Of a DNA stretch of 37,267 nt, positions 6,975 through 16,401 are shown piece by piece (the stretch's first letter is position 1; each line of letters starts with the position of its first letter). The translations under genes were made by a program, and so were the position numbers. The notes under the pieces are model-generated. The model was not told the DNA's origin, made no database searches, and worked only from the letters and a program-made list of their open reading frames with translations. Location of the stretch: positions 1 through 37,267 of the forward strand of contig CAIPAI010000034.1 in the NCBI GenBank assembly GCA_903863015.1, given 5' to 3'. The DNA comes from an uncultured Actinomycetes bacterium. GTDB lineage: Bacteria; Actinomycetota; Actinomycetes; Nanopelagicales; Nanopelagicaceae.

Positions 6975-7856
6975 CTAGCTCCTTGAACTCCACCATTGCA
7001 TGTGAGTTCCTGCGGGAATCCATTCAATCTTTTCGTCCCGCCGAAACCAGCTCTCTTGTCGGCGCGCAAACTTACGAGTAGAGATGATGGTCGAAGCTTT
7101 CGCATACTCGCTACTTTCGCCGCGATCTTTCGCATCGAGGATCTGCGCATATCCCAGGGCGGCACGCGCTGTCTTACCTTCGCGTAAACCATGCAACTCA
7201 AGATGTGTCACCTCGGCCTCAATCCCGCTCTCCCACATTTCCTCAACTCTGATCGCGATGCGTGCATCGAGGAGTTCACGAGGGGAGAGCAAGCCCACTC
7301 TGATGGCCTGAGGATAGGGAGTTGCGCCATTACGTGGCAGATTTGCAGTAAATGGCTGCCCAGTGATCTCGATAACCTCAAGTGCGCGCACAACGCGACG
7401 CACGTTGCCCGGCAAGATTGCCAGCGCCGCCATGGGATCCTTCTCGCTGAGTTCTTGATGAAGCGCCGCCCCGCCAATTCGATCCGCACGCGCCTCTATC
7501 TCTGCGCGAATCTCTGGATCGCTCTCCGGGAAACGTAACTCTTGCAGGAGTGAAGCAATATAGAGACCGGATCCACCCACCACAATCAGAGGGGCGCCAT
7601 TCTTGCTAGCGATGAGTTCATGAACTTTTCGTTGGTAGGTAGCCACACTTGCTTCCTCCACCACGTCTAGCACATCGATCATGTGGTGTGGAATCCCCCG
7701 ACGCAAAGCCAGCGGCAGTTTGGCAGTTCCAATATCCATCCCTCGGTAGAGCTGAAGGGCGTCAGCATTAATTATTTCCGCCCCCATCGCCTCAGCCAAG
7801 TCCAGTGCAGCATCACTCTTGCCGACCGCTGTGGGACCCACGAGGAAGAGCAACAT
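6975..7856 (-). CDS. miaA: tRNA dimethylallyltransferase MiaA
   Basis: MiaA transfers a dimethylallyl group to N6 of A37 in tRNAs reading UNN codons. The 293-residue product has the P-loop GPTAVGKS near residue 8, the DALQLYRGMDIGTAK segment, and a DVVEEASVATYQ motif of the family. The miaB stop and the miaA start overlap in TAGTGATG: either the GTG at 7859 or the ATG at 7856 could be used, and I list the ATG. MiaB acts on the product of MiaA (i6A to ms2i6A), so the two genes are coupled in position and pathway. Confidence 0.95.
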   Translation of the reverse strand: MLLFLVGPTAVGKSDAALDLAEAMGAEIINADALQLYRGMDIGTAKLPLALRRGIPHHMIDVLDVVEEASVATYQRKVHELIASKNGAPLIVVGGSGLYIASLLQELRFPESDPEIRAEIEARADRIGGAALHQELSEKDPMAALAILPGNVRRVVRALEVIEITGQPFTANLPRNGATPYPQAIRVGLLSPRELLDARIAIRVEEMWESGIEAEVTHLELHGLREGKTARAALGYAQILDAKDRGESSEYAKASTIISTRKFARRQESWFRRDEKIEWIPAGTHMQWWSSRS

Positions 7857-7858
7857 CA

Positions 7859-9292
7859 CTACGGCCTTGGAGTAAGCGAGAGGAAGGTGCGAGTTTCATT
7901 CGAAGATTGGGCGCTCTCCCAGACATCACCAGATCGTGTCCGCCGCACAGCACGAGGGGGGTTCTCCGCGACTAAATGGTGTGGAGCTGCTTGGGTCACC
8001 GTGACCGTTGCTAGGTCACCTGGCCGGAGCCGTTCTTCGCATGCAAAGTGCACGAGATTGAAATCTCGCGCACGCCCACTTTGTCGCAAAGTCGCATCAT
8101 CTTTGCGCCCCGGCATATCGGAGACGAGTACTTCTACCTCGCGACCTACTTGCGCCTTCTTCTGTTGCCAGGCGATCTCTTCAGTAAATGCATGGAGGCG
8201 CACATACCGCTCGCCGACTACATCTTCGGAGATTTGATTATCCATCTCTGCCGCCGCAGTACCTGGACGCTTGGAATACTTAAAAGTGAAGGCCATATCG
8301 AATCTGGCAGCCTTAATGAGATCGAGCGTCTGCTGGAAATCACTTTCACTCTCGCCCGGGAATCCCACAATGATGTCGGTGGTAATGCTGGCCAGCGGAA
8401 GCGCCTCGCGCACTCTTTCAACTATCCCCAAGTAGCGATCAGCCCTATACGAGCGCCGCATCGATTTAAGAATGGCATCTGATCCTGATTGCAAAGGCAT
8501 ATGAAGATGTGGCATCACATTATGAGTCTCTGCCATCGCCGCAATGACATCATCGGTAAAGTCACGGGGATGGGGGCTAGTGAAACGAACTCTCTCTAGC
8601 CCTTCGACCTCACCACATGAGCGCAAGAGATCAGCAAAGGCTCCACGTTCGCCAAGTTCAACGCCGTACGCATTTACGTTTTGCCCTAGCAAGGTGATCT
8701 CATTGACTCCGTCTGCGACTAAAGCGCGAACTTCATCAAGAATTTCTTTCTTATTGCGATCTTTCTCCACACCCCGCAATGCCGGAACGATGCAGAACGT
8801 GCATGTGTTATTGCACCCTACAGAGATGGAAACCCACGCTGAGTGCAATGAGTCTCGTTTTGATGGAAGCGTCGAGGGAAATATCTCGAGTGATTCCACG
8901 ATCTCAAGTTGTGACTCTCGCTGTATACGAGCTCTTTCTAAAAGTAATGGCAGCGAGCCAACATTATGAGTGCCGAAGACCACATCCACCCAAGGTGCTC
9001 GACGCAATATTTCTCCGCGATCTTTTTGGGCCAAACATCCACCCACCGCAATTTGCATTGTCGGATGCTGCAACTTCTCAGCAGCGAGCATTCCTAGGGT
9101 TCCGTAAAGTTTTTGATCAGCATTTTCGCGCACCGCGCATGTGTTGAAAACCATGACATCGGCTAACGCGCTCTCCGACTCTTGAGCTTGATACCCCGCC
9201 TCTTCAAGAAGGCCCGCCAGGCGCTCTGAGTCGTGCGCATTCATTTGACAACCGAAGGTTCTCACAAGATATGTCCGTGCCTCGGTTGCCAT
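7859..9292 (-). CDS. miaB: tRNA-2-methylthio-N6-dimethylallyladenosine synthase MiaB
   Basis: MiaB is a radical-SAM methylthiotransferase that converts i6A37 to ms2i6A37 in tRNA. The 477-residue protein carries the N-terminal UPF0004 cluster cysteines C15 (FGCQMN), C52 (NTCAV) and C86 (GGCLA), and the radical-SAM motif C160-x3-C164-x2-C167 (CNNTCTFC). A C-terminal TRAM domain follows (about 380-450). The last 25 residues or so are poorly conserved-looking and run straight into the miaA start. ATG at 9292 gives the normal family N-terminus. Upstream lies a 163-base region shared with the divergent membrane-protein gene. Confidence 0.95.
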   Translation of the reverse strand: MATEARTYLVRTFGCQMNAHDSERLAGLLEEAGYQAQESESALADVMVFNTCAVRENADQKLYGTLGMLAAEKLQHPTMQIAVGGCLAQKDRGEILRRAPWVDVVFGTHNVGSLPLLLERARIQRESQLEIVESLEIFPSTLPSKRDSLHSAWVSISVGCNNTCTFCIVPALRGVEKDRNKKEILDEVRALVADGVNEITLLGQNVNAYGVELGERGAFADLLRSCGEVEGLERVRFTSPHPRDFTDDVIAAMAETHNVMPHLHMPLQSGSDAILKSMRRSYRADRYLGIVERVREALPLASITTDIIVGFPGESESDFQQTLDLIKAARFDMAFTFKYSKRPGTAAAEMDNQISEDVVGERYVRLHAFTEEIAWQQKKAQVGREVEVLVSDMPGRKDDATLRQSGRARDFNLVHFACEERLRPGDLATVTVTQAAPHHLVAENPPRAVRRTRSGDVWESAQSSNETRTFLSLTPRP

Positions 9293-9389
9293 AACTTCAG
9301 TCTACGAGTCAGGGTTCAAAAAAGAAATTTATGTTCCATTCATCCCGAGGAGAGTCTGCTAGATCACGCTGCGATTTGCTGATTTTTAC

Positions 9390-9417
9390 TTGAAGGAAAA
9401 TGAACTCCTTCTAATGT
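9390..9417 (+). promoter_or_regulatory. Promoter with palindrome for the 9456 membrane-protein gene
   Basis: TTGAAG (9390-9395) and TAATGT (9412-9417) are 16 bases apart. A perfect inverted repeat GAAGGA-N8-TCCTTC (9392-9397 and 9406-9411) fills the spacer and could be an operator. The bound protein is unknown. Confidence 0.45.
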
Positions 9418-9455
9418 AGTTCCTGTCCAAACAATCACGGACTAGGGAGAAAAAG

Positions 9456-10085
9456 ATGAAAAGAAAGACTTTTGACCGCTTACTTTCCGCCGCCGGGGCG
9501 ATGCTTTCGATAGTCCTTATCGTGGCTGGAGGCATGCTCCTCTGGGGCGCCAACTTTGCCAATAATCAGGTGAATACTCAGCTCAAAGACCAGAACGTTT
9601 TCTTTCCGAAGGCGGGCTCACCTGGTTTTGACGCCAAGAAGTTTCCAGAAATTCAAAAGTACGCTGGTCAACAGATGACCACCGGTCAGCAAGCCAAGGA
9701 TTACGCAAACTTCTACATCGCCGTTCACCTCAAGGGTATTAATGGCGGAAAGAATTATGCAGAGACTAGCGCTGACGCACTAGATGCTACGTCGAAGGCA
9801 GGCCAAGCCGCACTCGCGGCCGAAGCTTCACCGGATGATATGGACCTCACCGCCGCCGCCGAACAAGCACAAGTGGATGCCGATGTACTCGACACAAAGG
9901 TGCAAACACTCTTCCGAGGAGAGACTCTTCGCGGCCTCCTCCTCACTTCATTTGCTTTCTGGCAAGTCGGGCAGATCGCACTCATCTCGGCGTACTTCGC
10001 CTTTGCTGCGGGTGTTGTGATGCTCCTCCTCACTCTCCTTGGATTTGCGCATCTACGTAAGACACCTGCAGACGCACAGATCTAA
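9456..10085 (+). CDS. Membrane protein of unknown function
   Basis: The 209-residue product has an N-terminal transmembrane helix (about residues 10-31, AGAMLSIVLIVAGGMLLWGA). An extracytoplasmic region of about 125 residues rich in Ala, Gln and Asp follows, then two closely spaced C-terminal helices (about 157-200) and a short charged tail. The loop contains the stretches KDQNVFFPKAGSPGFD and QQMTTGQQAKDYANFYIAVH. I do not recognise a named domain; similar proteins appear to occur in other actinobacteria. It stands alone between divergent miaB and convergent recX, with an AGGGAG ribosome site, its own promoter and strong hairpins downstream, so it is probably monocistronic. Confidence 0.75.
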   Translation: MKRKTFDRLLSAAGAMLSIVLIVAGGMLLWGANFANNQVNTQLKDQNVFFPKAGSPGFDAKKFPEIQKYAGQQMTTGQQAKDYANFYIAVHLKGINGGKNYAETSADALDATSKAGQAALAAEASPDDMDLTAAAEQAQVDADVLDTKVQTLFRGETLRGLLLTSFAFWQVGQIALISAYFAFAAGVVMLLLTLLGFAHLRKTPADAQI

Positions 10086-10098
10086 CTCCCTACGGAAT

Positions 10099-10153
10099 CT
10101 CCCCTGCGGGGAGAAGGAGAACGAGAGGCTGTCGGAAACGACAGCCTCTCGTT
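10099..10153. terminator. Two hairpins between membrane protein gene and recX
   Basis: The first stem is TCTCCCC-TGC-GGGGAGA (10099-10115). The second is a perfect 15-bp stem, AACGAGAGGCTGTCG (10120-10134), closed by a GAAA tetraloop (10135-10138) and paired with 10139-10153. The genes converge here and the recX stop codon overlaps the second stem by two bases. No long U-tract is present on either side; actinobacterial terminators often lack one. Bidirectional termination is the likely role. Confidence 0.7.
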
Positions 10154-10712
10154 ATTGAGTGGAGTAAAACTCGTGGAGGGCGGTACGCACCGCTTGGCCG
10201 GCGCGATCACCGCGATGTCCCTTCCGCATCAGGAAACCAAGGAGAGCTCGCTCCTGCTTCTTCCTATCCCCCGGGCGCAAGGAGCGCATCTTCTTAGCGA
10301 GCAATTCGGTGAGCGCTTCCTCTTCGCTCTCCGAGGAGACCTCCGCAATAACCTCAAGAATGAGATCAGCATCGATACCTTTCTCCCGGAGTTCGCGAGC
10401 AATCACTCGAGGCGCCAGGCCTCGTGATCGCATCCGAGAATCTCTCCATGCTCGAGCGAACTCGCCATCATCGAGCAAATTACTTCGAGTGAGCGCCATG
10501 ATGATTTCTTCGCCTATCTCGGTTGGAATTGCACGCTTTGCAAAAGCAGCGCGTAACTCTCCACAACTATGCGACCTTCGAGCCAATCGATCGAGCGCCA
10601 TCCGCCGAGCAAGTGCCTGATACTCCTCGTCATTGAGTTCACGAGGGCCCCGCTCTTTCGAAAAGAGAGAGGAGCCCAGCAATATGCCAGGCTCCTCTAA
10701 TAACTCTTCCAT
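10152..10712 (-). CDS. recX: RecA regulatory protein RecX
   Basis: RecX binds RecA filaments and modulates recombinase and coprotease activity. The 186-residue product shows the three-helix repeats of the family: LARRSHSCGELRAAFAKR, then NLLDDGEFARAWRDSRMRSRGLAPRVIARELREKGI, then a C-terminal repeat ending GFLMRKGHRGD. It begins 22 bases after the recA stop on the same strand, the usual recA-recX operon, so it should be induced with recA by DNA damage. The first 25 residues or so are variable. Confidence 0.93.
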   Translation of the reverse strand: MEELLEEPGILLGSSLFSKERGPRELNDEEYQALARRMALDRLARRSHSCGELRAAFAKRAIPTEIGEEIIMALTRSNLLDDGEFARAWRDSRMRSRGLAPRVIARELREKGIDADLILEVIAEVSSESEEEALTELLAKKMRSLRPGDRKKQERALLGFLMRKGHRGDRAGQAVRTALHEFYSTQ

Positions 10713-10734
10713 CGGCGAGAAAAGTGATTTCAGG

Positions 10735-11793
10735 TTAGAAATCTACAACCGGAAGTGCGTCCTCGGAGATCACTGCTGCCGGAGCAACCGCGCGAACCCC
10801 AATTCCCATTTGCTCTTTGATCTTCTTCTCGATCTCATTTGCTAGGTCAGGATTATCAATGAGGAAGGTACGCGCATTCTCTTTACCTTGACCCAGTTGA
10901 TCGCCTTCGTAGGTATACCAAGAGCCGGACTTCTTGACGAAGCCTTCATCGACACCGAGGTCGATTAGTGAGCCTTCGCGGGAGATACCATGGCCGTAAA
11001 GAATGTCGAACTCAGCTTGCTTAAACGGCGGGGCCATCTTGTTCTTGACAACTTTGACGCGAGTGCGGTTACCGACTGCATCTTGGCCATCTTTCAAAGT
11101 TTCGATGCGACGGACATCGAGACGAATGGAGGCATAGAACTTGAGTGCCTTACCGCCGGTCGTGGTCTCTGGTGATCCGAAGAAGACGCCGATCTTTTCA
11201 CGTAACTGATTAATGAAAACTGCGGTTGTTTTTGATTGCGCCAATGCACCAGTGATCTTGCGAAGCGCTTGACTCATCAAGCGAGCTTGCAGGCCGACGT
11301 GGCTATCGCCCATCTCGCCTTCGATTTCGGCGCGTGGCACGAGTGCTGCCACCGAGTCGATGACGACGATGTCGAGCGCGCCGGAGCGAATCAACATATC
11401 CATGATCTCGAGGGCTTGCTCACCCGTATCAGGCTGCGAGACGAGGAGTGCATCGATATCGACTCCCAGCTTCTTTGCATACTCAGGATCAAGGGCGTGC
11501 TCAGCATCGATGAATGCTGCGATGCCACCCGCCTTCTGTGCATTCGCAATGGCGTGCAGAGCGACGGTGGTCTTACCGGAAGACTCTGGACCATAAATCT
11601 CAACGACGCGGCCACGAGGGAAGCCACCAATTCCGAGAGCAAGATCAAGTGCGATAGAGCCAGAAGGAATGACCTCGACTGGCGCGCGCCCCTCCTCGCC
11701 CATCTTCATGATGGAGCCCTTGCCGAATTGGCGTTCAATTTGGGCAAGTGCGCTCTCAAGCGCCTTGCTGCGATCTGGAGTACTCGGTGCCAT
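10735..11793 (-). CDS. recA: Recombinase RecA
   Basis: RecA catalyses homologous strand exchange and triggers LexA self-cleavage. The product from ATG 11793 has 352 residues, normal for the family. It has Walker A GPESSGKT (68-75), the [23 protein letters not shown] loop-2 region and the [18 protein letters not shown] conserved block. An open frame extends to 11886, but the ATG at 11793 has a GAGAGG ribosome site and matches the family start ([20 protein letters not shown]). A perfect LexA box lies about 140 bases upstream. No intein is present. Confidence 0.98.
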   Translation of the reverse strand: MAPSTPDRSKALESALAQIERQFGKGSIMKMGEEGRAPVEVIPSGSIALDLALGIGGFPRGRVVEIYGPESSGKTTVALHAIANAQKAGGIAAFIDAEHALDPEYAKKLGVDIDALLVSQPDTGEQALEIMDMLIRSGALDIVVIDSVAALVPRAEIEGEMGDSHVGLQARLMSQALRKITGALAQSKTTAVFINQLREKIGVFFGSPETTTGGKALKFYASIRLDVRRIETLKDGQDAVGNRTRVKVVKNKMAPPFKQAEFDILYGHGISREGSLIDLGVDEGFVKKSGSWYTYEGDQLGQGKENARTFLIDNPDLANEIEKKIKEQMGIGVRAVAPAAVISEDALPVVDF

Positions 11794-11930
11794 CTCTCTA
11801 CCTCTCAAGCTCTGGACCCGTTCCAGTGGGGAGCGGGCTATCGCGGCGACGGTAGCGGGTGGCACTGACACGATCCGCTCTTGCAAGCGGGTTGTGGAGG
11901 GCTTTGCCTGCTCACCTATCTGTGGATGAG

Positions 11931-11951
11931 GTTATACGAACATTTGTTCGA
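11931..11951 (-). promoter_or_regulatory. LexA box and -10 element of recA
   Basis: ACGAACATTTGTTCGA (11936-11951) contains the perfect SOS palindrome CGAACATTTGTTCG. Reading leftward, TATAAC (11931-11936) directly follows and can serve as the recA -10, so LexA would cover the promoter. The remaining leader down to the recA ATG (about 140 bases) holds no recognised gene. Confidence 0.85.
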
Positions 11952-11986
11952 ACGCGACCCGACACGCCCAAAAAACCACTCTTCCC

Positions 11987-12184
11987 CTAGCGCAGGTGCG
12001 CCGGCACCCTCGGGTCATGGCGGCAGAGCGCCCGCCAGACCTCCTTCGCATCCTCGCCTTGGGCCAGCGCCTGGTCGATCGTGCGACCTTGCAGCTCAGA
12101 AAGGACGACATCGGCTGCGAACGAGCGTGACCACTGGGGCCCCAAGTACTCATCCATGCGGCGCCAAAATTCAGTAAGTCGCAT
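11987..12184 (-). CDS. DUF3046 protein
   Basis: This 65-residue protein matches DUF3046, a small actinobacterial family encoded just upstream of recA (Rv2738c in M. tuberculosis). The conserved pattern MRLTEFWRRMDEYLG...VLSEL.GRT...AL..G.D.KEVWRALC is clear. Its function is unknown; no catalytic residues or membrane segments are visible. It ends about 36 bases before the recA LexA box, so it is upstream of the SOS promoter and probably not itself LexA-controlled. Confidence 0.88.
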   Translation of the reverse strand: MRLTEFWRRMDEYLGPQWSRSFAADVVLSELQGRTIDQALAQGEDAKEVWRALCRHDPRVPAHLR

Positions 12185-12224
12185 TAGCGCTGCTTCGCAC
12201 GATACGTGTTCATCAGGTTCTTCA

Positions 12225-12776
12225 TCAAAAGAGGGTTGCTCCGCCGCGAGAACTCTTCGCGAGCGCGCTCGCCACTAATGCATCCACATCTGCCACTGGC
12301 ATGATCACACTTGAGATCAACACCCGCATGAGAATTTCGCGTTGCATGGCATTACTCACGCCAAACTTTTCAAAGAGTCGATGGCACTCTTCGCGCAAGG
12401 AGAGCCACAAGGGATCAGAGGTAGCAGCCAACATGCGACCGAATACCGTGGGCTCTGTTGTCGCGATGAATCGCAATGCATCATGCGTCGCCAGAAAAGT
12501 AAGCAGGCTACCCATCGCGCTACGAAGATCTTCAGCGCTCTCGGCCGCCGCAATTGCGCGTGCGATTTCTTCAGCCATCAAAGCGCGCAAGAGTTCCTGC
12601 TTCGACCTGAAATGGTTATAAAGAGTGGCCCGCGCGATCTTCCCCTCGTCGGCAATTTCAATCATTGACGTGGCTTTGACGCCTTGTCGAGCAATACATG
12701 AAAGGGCACCAGCGAAGAGGCCAGCGCGTGCACGTCCCATGGCGTTACCGGCGCGAGTATGCTCCCCGGCGCTCAT
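12225..12776 (-). CDS. TetR-family transcriptional regulator
   Basis: The 183-residue product has a TetR N-terminal helix-turn-helix (about 13-60, with IADEGKIARATLYNHFRSKQELL) and an all-helical C-terminal ligand/dimerisation domain without recognised specificity. It begins nine bases after the clgR stop, so it probably belongs to the pgsA-cinA-clgR transcription unit. No Shine-Dalgarno decides between ATG 12776 and ATG 12740; the second would still keep the whole HTH. TetR genes usually act on adjacent genes, but no transporter or enzyme typical of TetR targets is next to it. Confidence 0.85.
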   Translation of the reverse strand: MSAGEHTRAGNAMGRARAGLFAGALSCIARQGVKATSMIEIADEGKIARATLYNHFRSKQELLRALMAEEIARAIAAAESAEDLRSAMGSLLTFLATHDALRFIATTEPTVFGRMLAATSDPLWLSLREECHRLFEKFGVSNAMQREILMRVLISSVIMPVADVDALVASALAKSSRGGATLF

Positions 12777-12785
12777 GGCGTGGAA

Positions 12786-13067
12786 TTAAGCAGCAACAGA
12801 GGTGGACGAAGCGGCCACCGGAAGGAGCGAAACATTCGAAGGAACCGTCAGCGAGAGCGCCACTTCGGAGAGCAGTTCAGCGAGCTCGATCTCCAACGCT
12901 TGGCAGATAGCTGAGAGCAGTTCAGAAGAGGCTTCTTTCTGACCACGCTCCACTTCGGAGAGGTAGCCCAGAGAGACGCGCGCTTTGGCGCTCACTTGTC
13001 GCAAGGTCTGTGATTGCGCAACACGGCGACGGCGAAGCGCCGCTCCCATGTGATCTCGCAACAACAT
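12786..13067 (-). CDS. clgR: XRE-family regulator ClgR
   Basis: ClgR activates clp protease and related stress genes in actinobacteria. The 93-residue product has an XRE helix-turn-helix (about 9-65; [29 protein letters not shown] matches ClgR closely) and a short hydrophobic tail ending in SVAA. Streptomyces ClgR is degraded by ClpP through a C-terminal Ala-Ala, so this ending fits the same feedback control. It sits between cinA and a TetR gene, two bases after the cinA stop; in mycobacteria clgR (Rv2745c) likewise adjoins pgsA3. Confidence 0.88.
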   Translation of the reverse strand: MLLRDHMGAALRRRRVAQSQTLRQVSAKARVSLGYLSEVERGQKEASSELLSAICQALEIELAELLSEVALSLTVPSNVSLLPVAASSTSVAA

Positions 13068-13069
13068 CT

Positions 13070-14356
13070 CTACTCCTCAGTAATAAAGCTTGCCTGCGCT
13101 CCTATGGGGAGCCCAGCGATACATCTGCGAAGCAAGTCTAGTGCGTGGGCGGCGCTGGCGCCGCGTACGCGCGCACGATCATCTGCCATTTGTCCGGTTA
13201 GCACCACTTTGAAAGCGCGTTCCCCTGCGGGGGAACTGATTCCCACATAAAGGGTGCCGGCCGGATGACCCTCGAAATCTCCAGGCCCTGCCACCCCCGT
13301 CGTGGAGAGCGCCCACGTCGAGTTAAGGCGCAGACGAATCCCCCGAGCCATCGCGGTGGCGACCTGCGCATCTACTGTGCCTCGGCTGGACATCAACTCT
13401 TTCGGCACATCGGCGAGCTGATTCTTACTGCCTGCCTGATAAGTGACTGCGCCTCCGAGGTAGACATCCGAGGCGCCCGGAATATCCGTAAGCAATTGGG
13501 CCAGCCCTCCACCGGTGAGGGATTCTGCGGTGGCCAAAGTTGCGCCTTCTTTACCTAACAAGTGAAGTACCGTCGAAGCGAGTGTGGAACGGGGAACTCG
13601 CGATTCATCGATGGCATAGATGGAATCGCCAATGAGCCCGGCTGCCAGCGTGGCATATTCGTGCGCTTGCTCTGCGTTACTTGCTGAGATTTTGACTTCT
13701 ACATCTCCCAGAGACGCCAAATAAGCTACGGAGACTCCGAGCGGCAACTTACTTTCCCAATCACGCAAGCGCTCAGAGACCGTAGATTCGCCGAGCAATG
13801 AGACTCTCACTATCACCGTGTACTGATGCGCTCCCGAGAATCGCTTTCGCAATTCAGGTAACACTTCACCGATGAACATGTCTCGCATTTCATGTGGCAC
13901 TCCAGGAAGCGCAAAGAGCGGCACGCTATCGATATCCATAAATATTCCCGGAGCACTACCACTGTTATTCGTCAAAGCATTAGCACCGACGGGAAGATCG
14001 GCCATGACAAGGGCTTGACTCGGAACTTGTATCTTCCGAGCGGCATAGCGCGCGCTAATTAACTCCACCAATTCACTGCGTTGCTCAACTTCTACACGTG
14101 CTGCACGCGCGACACCCAGGCGTGTGAGGTCATCGCTTGTGGGCCCGAGTCCCCCAGCAACAATGACGGCGTCCGCGCGGGCTACCGCTGCGAGAATTGC
14201 ATCACTAATCGCAGAGAGATCGTCCTGAACTGAAATTGAAAGAACGAGGGTGTGCCCTTCGAGCGCGAGTTGATCACCAAGCCACGCCGTGGAAGTGTCG
14301 ACGACGGCACCATTGAGCAATTCGTCGCCCACGGTAACAAGCGCTATGCGACTCAT
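13070..14356 (-). CDS. cinA: CinA family protein (nicotinamide-nucleotide amidase)
   Basis: The 428-residue product has the full two-domain CinA form. An N-terminal molybdopterin-binding-like (MoCF/COG1058) domain occupies about 1-170, with [15 protein letters not shown] and [14 protein letters not shown]-terminal CinA/PncC domain occupies about 262-420, with [22 protein letters not shown] and [10 protein letters not shown]. PncC deamidates NMN in pyridine-nucleotide salvage. The start overlaps the pgsA stop as ATGA, so translation is coupled. Confidence 0.93.
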   Translation of the reverse strand: MSRIALVTVGDELLNGAVVDTSTAWLGDQLALEGHTLVLSISVQDDLSAISDAILAAVARADAVIVAGGLGPTSDDLTRLGVARAARVEVEQRSELVELISARYAARKIQVPSQALVMADLPVGANALTNNSGSAPGIFMDIDSVPLFALPGVPHEMRDMFIGEVLPELRKRFSGAHQYTVIVRVSLLGESTVSERLRDWESKLPLGVSVAYLASLGDVEVKISASNAEQAHEYATLAAGLIGDSIYAIDESRVPRSTLASTVLHLLGKEGATLATAESLTGGGLAQLLTDIPGASDVYLGGAVTYQAGSKNQLADVPKELMSSRGTVDAQVATAMARGIRLRLNSTWALSTTGVAGPGDFEGHPAGTLYVGISSPAGERAFKVVLTGQMADDRARVRGASAAHALDLLRRCIAGLPIGAQASFITEE

Positions 14357-14916
14357 GATGCGCGCAGTCGCGCAATTTCCTTGAGATATTGGAAACCTGT
14401 GACCAGTGTCAAAACGATCGCAACACCCATCAAGAGCGCATTCAACGGATCAAACCAATGCGGCATCGGAAAAATGTAAAAACCGATGGCAAAACCTTGC
14501 GTGAGGGTTTTTGCCTTACCGCCTCGGCTTGCCGGGATCACTTTCTTGGAGATCACCGTAAAGCGCAGCAAGGTGATTCCGATTTCGCGCACCATGATGA
14601 GAATCGTGACCCACCACCACACGTCGCCAAGGATAGAAAGACCAATGAGGCCGGCGCCGATGAGTGCTTTATCCGCGATCGGATCAAGCAGCGCTCCAAG
14701 ATCAGTGCCGATTCCTCGCTTGCGAGCCAACTCCCCGTCCAAGCGATCGGTGAAAGCGGCAAGAGCGAAAATGAACCATGCGAAGGCACGCCACCAAGAA
14801 TTCGTGCCATCGTGAGCGAAGAGCGCCCAGAGCATTACGGGAACTAAGAGAATCCGAATCAAGGTGAGCCAGTTGGCAATATTTGCGATGCCTACTTTGG
14901 GGGTCTCTTCATTCAT
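14353..14916 (-). CDS. pgsA: CDP-alcohol phosphatidyltransferase (PgsA type)
   Basis: The product likely makes phosphatidylglycerol phosphate from CDP-diacylglycerol and glycerol-3-phosphate at the membrane. The 187-residue protein has several transmembrane helices and the complete signature D60-G61-x2-A64-R65-x8-G74-x3-D78-x3-D82. Its N-terminus (NIANWLTLIRILLVPVMLWALF) fits PgsA. Position between rimO and cinA agrees with the pgsA3 location in mycobacteria. Another CDP-alcohol acceptor cannot be excluded. The ATG at 14916 begins four bases after the rimO stop. Confidence 0.9.
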   Translation of the reverse strand: MNEETPKVGIANIANWLTLIRILLVPVMLWALFAHDGTNSWWRAFAWFIFALAAFTDRLDGELARKRGIGTDLGALLDPIADKALIGAGLIGLSILGDVWWWVTILIMVREIGITLLRFTVISKKVIPASRGGKAKTLTQGFAIGFYIFPMPHWFDPLNALLMGVAIVLTLVTGFQYLKEIARLRAS

Positions 14917-14920
14917 GAAG

Positions 14921-16342
14921 TTAACTCAACGGTTCCGCACGCACGTCTGCACCCTCAGAAGCATAGATTCGTCCTTGCAAAATATCTCCCACCCGCGCCC
15001 GAGGGAAACCCACCAAAGTAGTGTTCCCGTCTACTTCTGGACCCTGATGGAGGGCGCGGCCTTCATACTCATCGCCTTGTATGGCTTCGACGAGAACGCT
15101 CACCTCTTCACCCACTCGCTCTTCTGCTCGCTGAGCCATCAGCTCTTCGACAAGCGCGCTCGTTCTTTCCACGCGGTATCGAATCTCGTCTTCATCCAAC
15201 TTCCCCGGCAAATCAACTGCTGAAGTTCCCTCTTCATCGCTATACCCAAAGACTCCTACGGCATCGAGTCTGGCCTCTTCCAAGAAGTGCAACAGAGTTT
15301 CAAAATCGTCTTCGCTCTCACCTGGAAAACCTACGATGAAATTGGAACGCACTCCGGCCAAAGGAGCACGGTCTCTGATTTGTGAAAGCAGAGAGAGAAA
15401 CTTTTCGCTATCTCCGAACCGTTTCATATTGCGAAGTACATCTCCGCTGGAATGCTGAAAGGAGAGATCGAAGTAAGGAGCAATTCCGGCAGTGCTTGCC
15501 ATGACATCTAGCAATGTGGGGCGGACTTCAGCTGGCTGCAAATAGGCAACGCGAATGCGATCAACGCCATCTACAAGCGCTAACGCAGGAAGGAGGGACT
15601 CAAGTAATCGAATATCCCCAAGATCTTTTCCGTACGAAGTTGAATTCTCACTCACGAGAACTAGCTCTTTAACGCCTTGTTCAGCGAGCCAGCGCGCCTC
15701 ATCGACGATGTCGGTAGGGCGGCGCGAGATGAACGAACCACGGAAGGCCGGAATCGCACAGAAAGAACATCTCCGGTCACAACCTGAAGCAATCTTGATC
15801 GACGCCACTGGTTCATTACCGAGACGGCGACGGAGCATTCTCCGAGCCGGCGCGCTTCCTTCAACCGCCGGCTCGTCAACTCGCTCCCCGTGACCTGGAA
15901 TCTTGATGAGCGCATCTGATCTTTCACTCGGCGCGATGGGCAGCAAATTACGTCGATCGCGCGGCGTGTGAGTCTCGATAATTCCGCCTTCAAGAATGTG
16001 CGAAAGCCGAGCCGAGATATCTTCATAGTCGTCGAATCCAAGAACGGCATCTGCCTCAGGGAGTGATTGCGCAAGTTCTTTGCCATAACGCTCAGCCAGG
16101 CAACCCACGGCAACCACTCGCTGCGTGCGCTTCCCCTCTTTCTGGGAGGCAGCTTCAAGAATGGCATCGATGGAGTCTTTCTTGGCGCTCTCTACGAACC
16201 CGCAGGTATTGACCACTGCAATATCAGCTTCGGCGGCATCATCGACCAACTGCCAGCCGTCACTTTCTAGACGTGCGGCTAATTCCTCGGAATCAACTTC
16301 ATTCCGGGCGCACCCCATGGTGACCAGTGCGACCTTTTTCAT
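14921..16342 (-). CDS. rimO: Ribosomal protein S12 methylthiotransferase RimO
   Basis: RimO is a radical-SAM enzyme that methylthiolates an aspartate of ribosomal protein S12. Numbered from ATG 16342 (473 residues), the N-terminal cluster cysteines are C11 (MGCARN), C47 (NTCGF) and C81 (GCLAE). The radical-SAM motif is C188-x3-C192-x2-C195 (CDRRCSFC). A TRAM domain ends the protein. [12 protein letters not shown] and the SENSTSYG block separate it from MiaB. The frame extends to a TTG at 16381, but [11 protein letters not shown] is the normal family start. The ribosome binding site is weak. Long insert between the UPF0004 and SAM domains (about 125-180) is rich in Arg and charged residues. 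Confidence 0.94.
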   Translation of the reverse strand: MKKVALVTMGCARNEVDSEELAARLESDGWQLVDDAAEADIAVVNTCGFVESAKKDSIDAILEAASQKEGKRTQRVVAVGCLAERYGKELAQSLPEADAVLGFDDYEDISARLSHILEGGIIETHTPRDRRNLLPIAPSERSDALIKIPGHGERVDEPAVEGSAPARRMLRRRLGNEPVASIKIASGCDRRCSFCAIPAFRGSFISRRPTDIVDEARWLAEQGVKELVLVSENSTSYGKDLGDIRLLESLLPALALVDGVDRIRVAYLQPAEVRPTLLDVMASTAGIAPYFDLSFQHSSGDVLRNMKRFGDSEKFLSLLSQIRDRAPLAGVRSNFIVGFPGESEDDFETLLHFLEEARLDAVGVFGYSDEEGTSAVDLPGKLDEDEIRYRVERTSALVEELMAQRAEERVGEEVSVLVEAIQGDEYEGRALHQGPEVDGNTTLVGFPRARVGDILQGRIYASEGADVRAEPLS

Positions 16343-16401
16343 GAGCACTAGCCTAGTTGGTGGATGCAGTAACTCAGGCAAATCTGGCGAATCTGTGGGG
16401 G

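Noticed and set aside
11236-11868. 210-codon plus-strand frame opposite recA
   Set aside because: It is fully antisense to recA and shows no family resemblance.
11921-11929. DnaA-box-like TGTGGATGA in the recA leader
   Set aside because: One mismatch to the 9-base consensus and no second site nearby; expected by chance.
11969-12009. Possible terminator between DUF3046 and recA
   Set aside because: The GGTGC/GCACC stem lies within the DUF3046 coding region and the T-run is about 20 bases away, so they do not form one intrinsic terminator.
14921-16381. TTG start of rimO at 16381
   Set aside because: It adds 13 residues without family support; [11 protein letters not shown] at 16342 is the normal RimO start.
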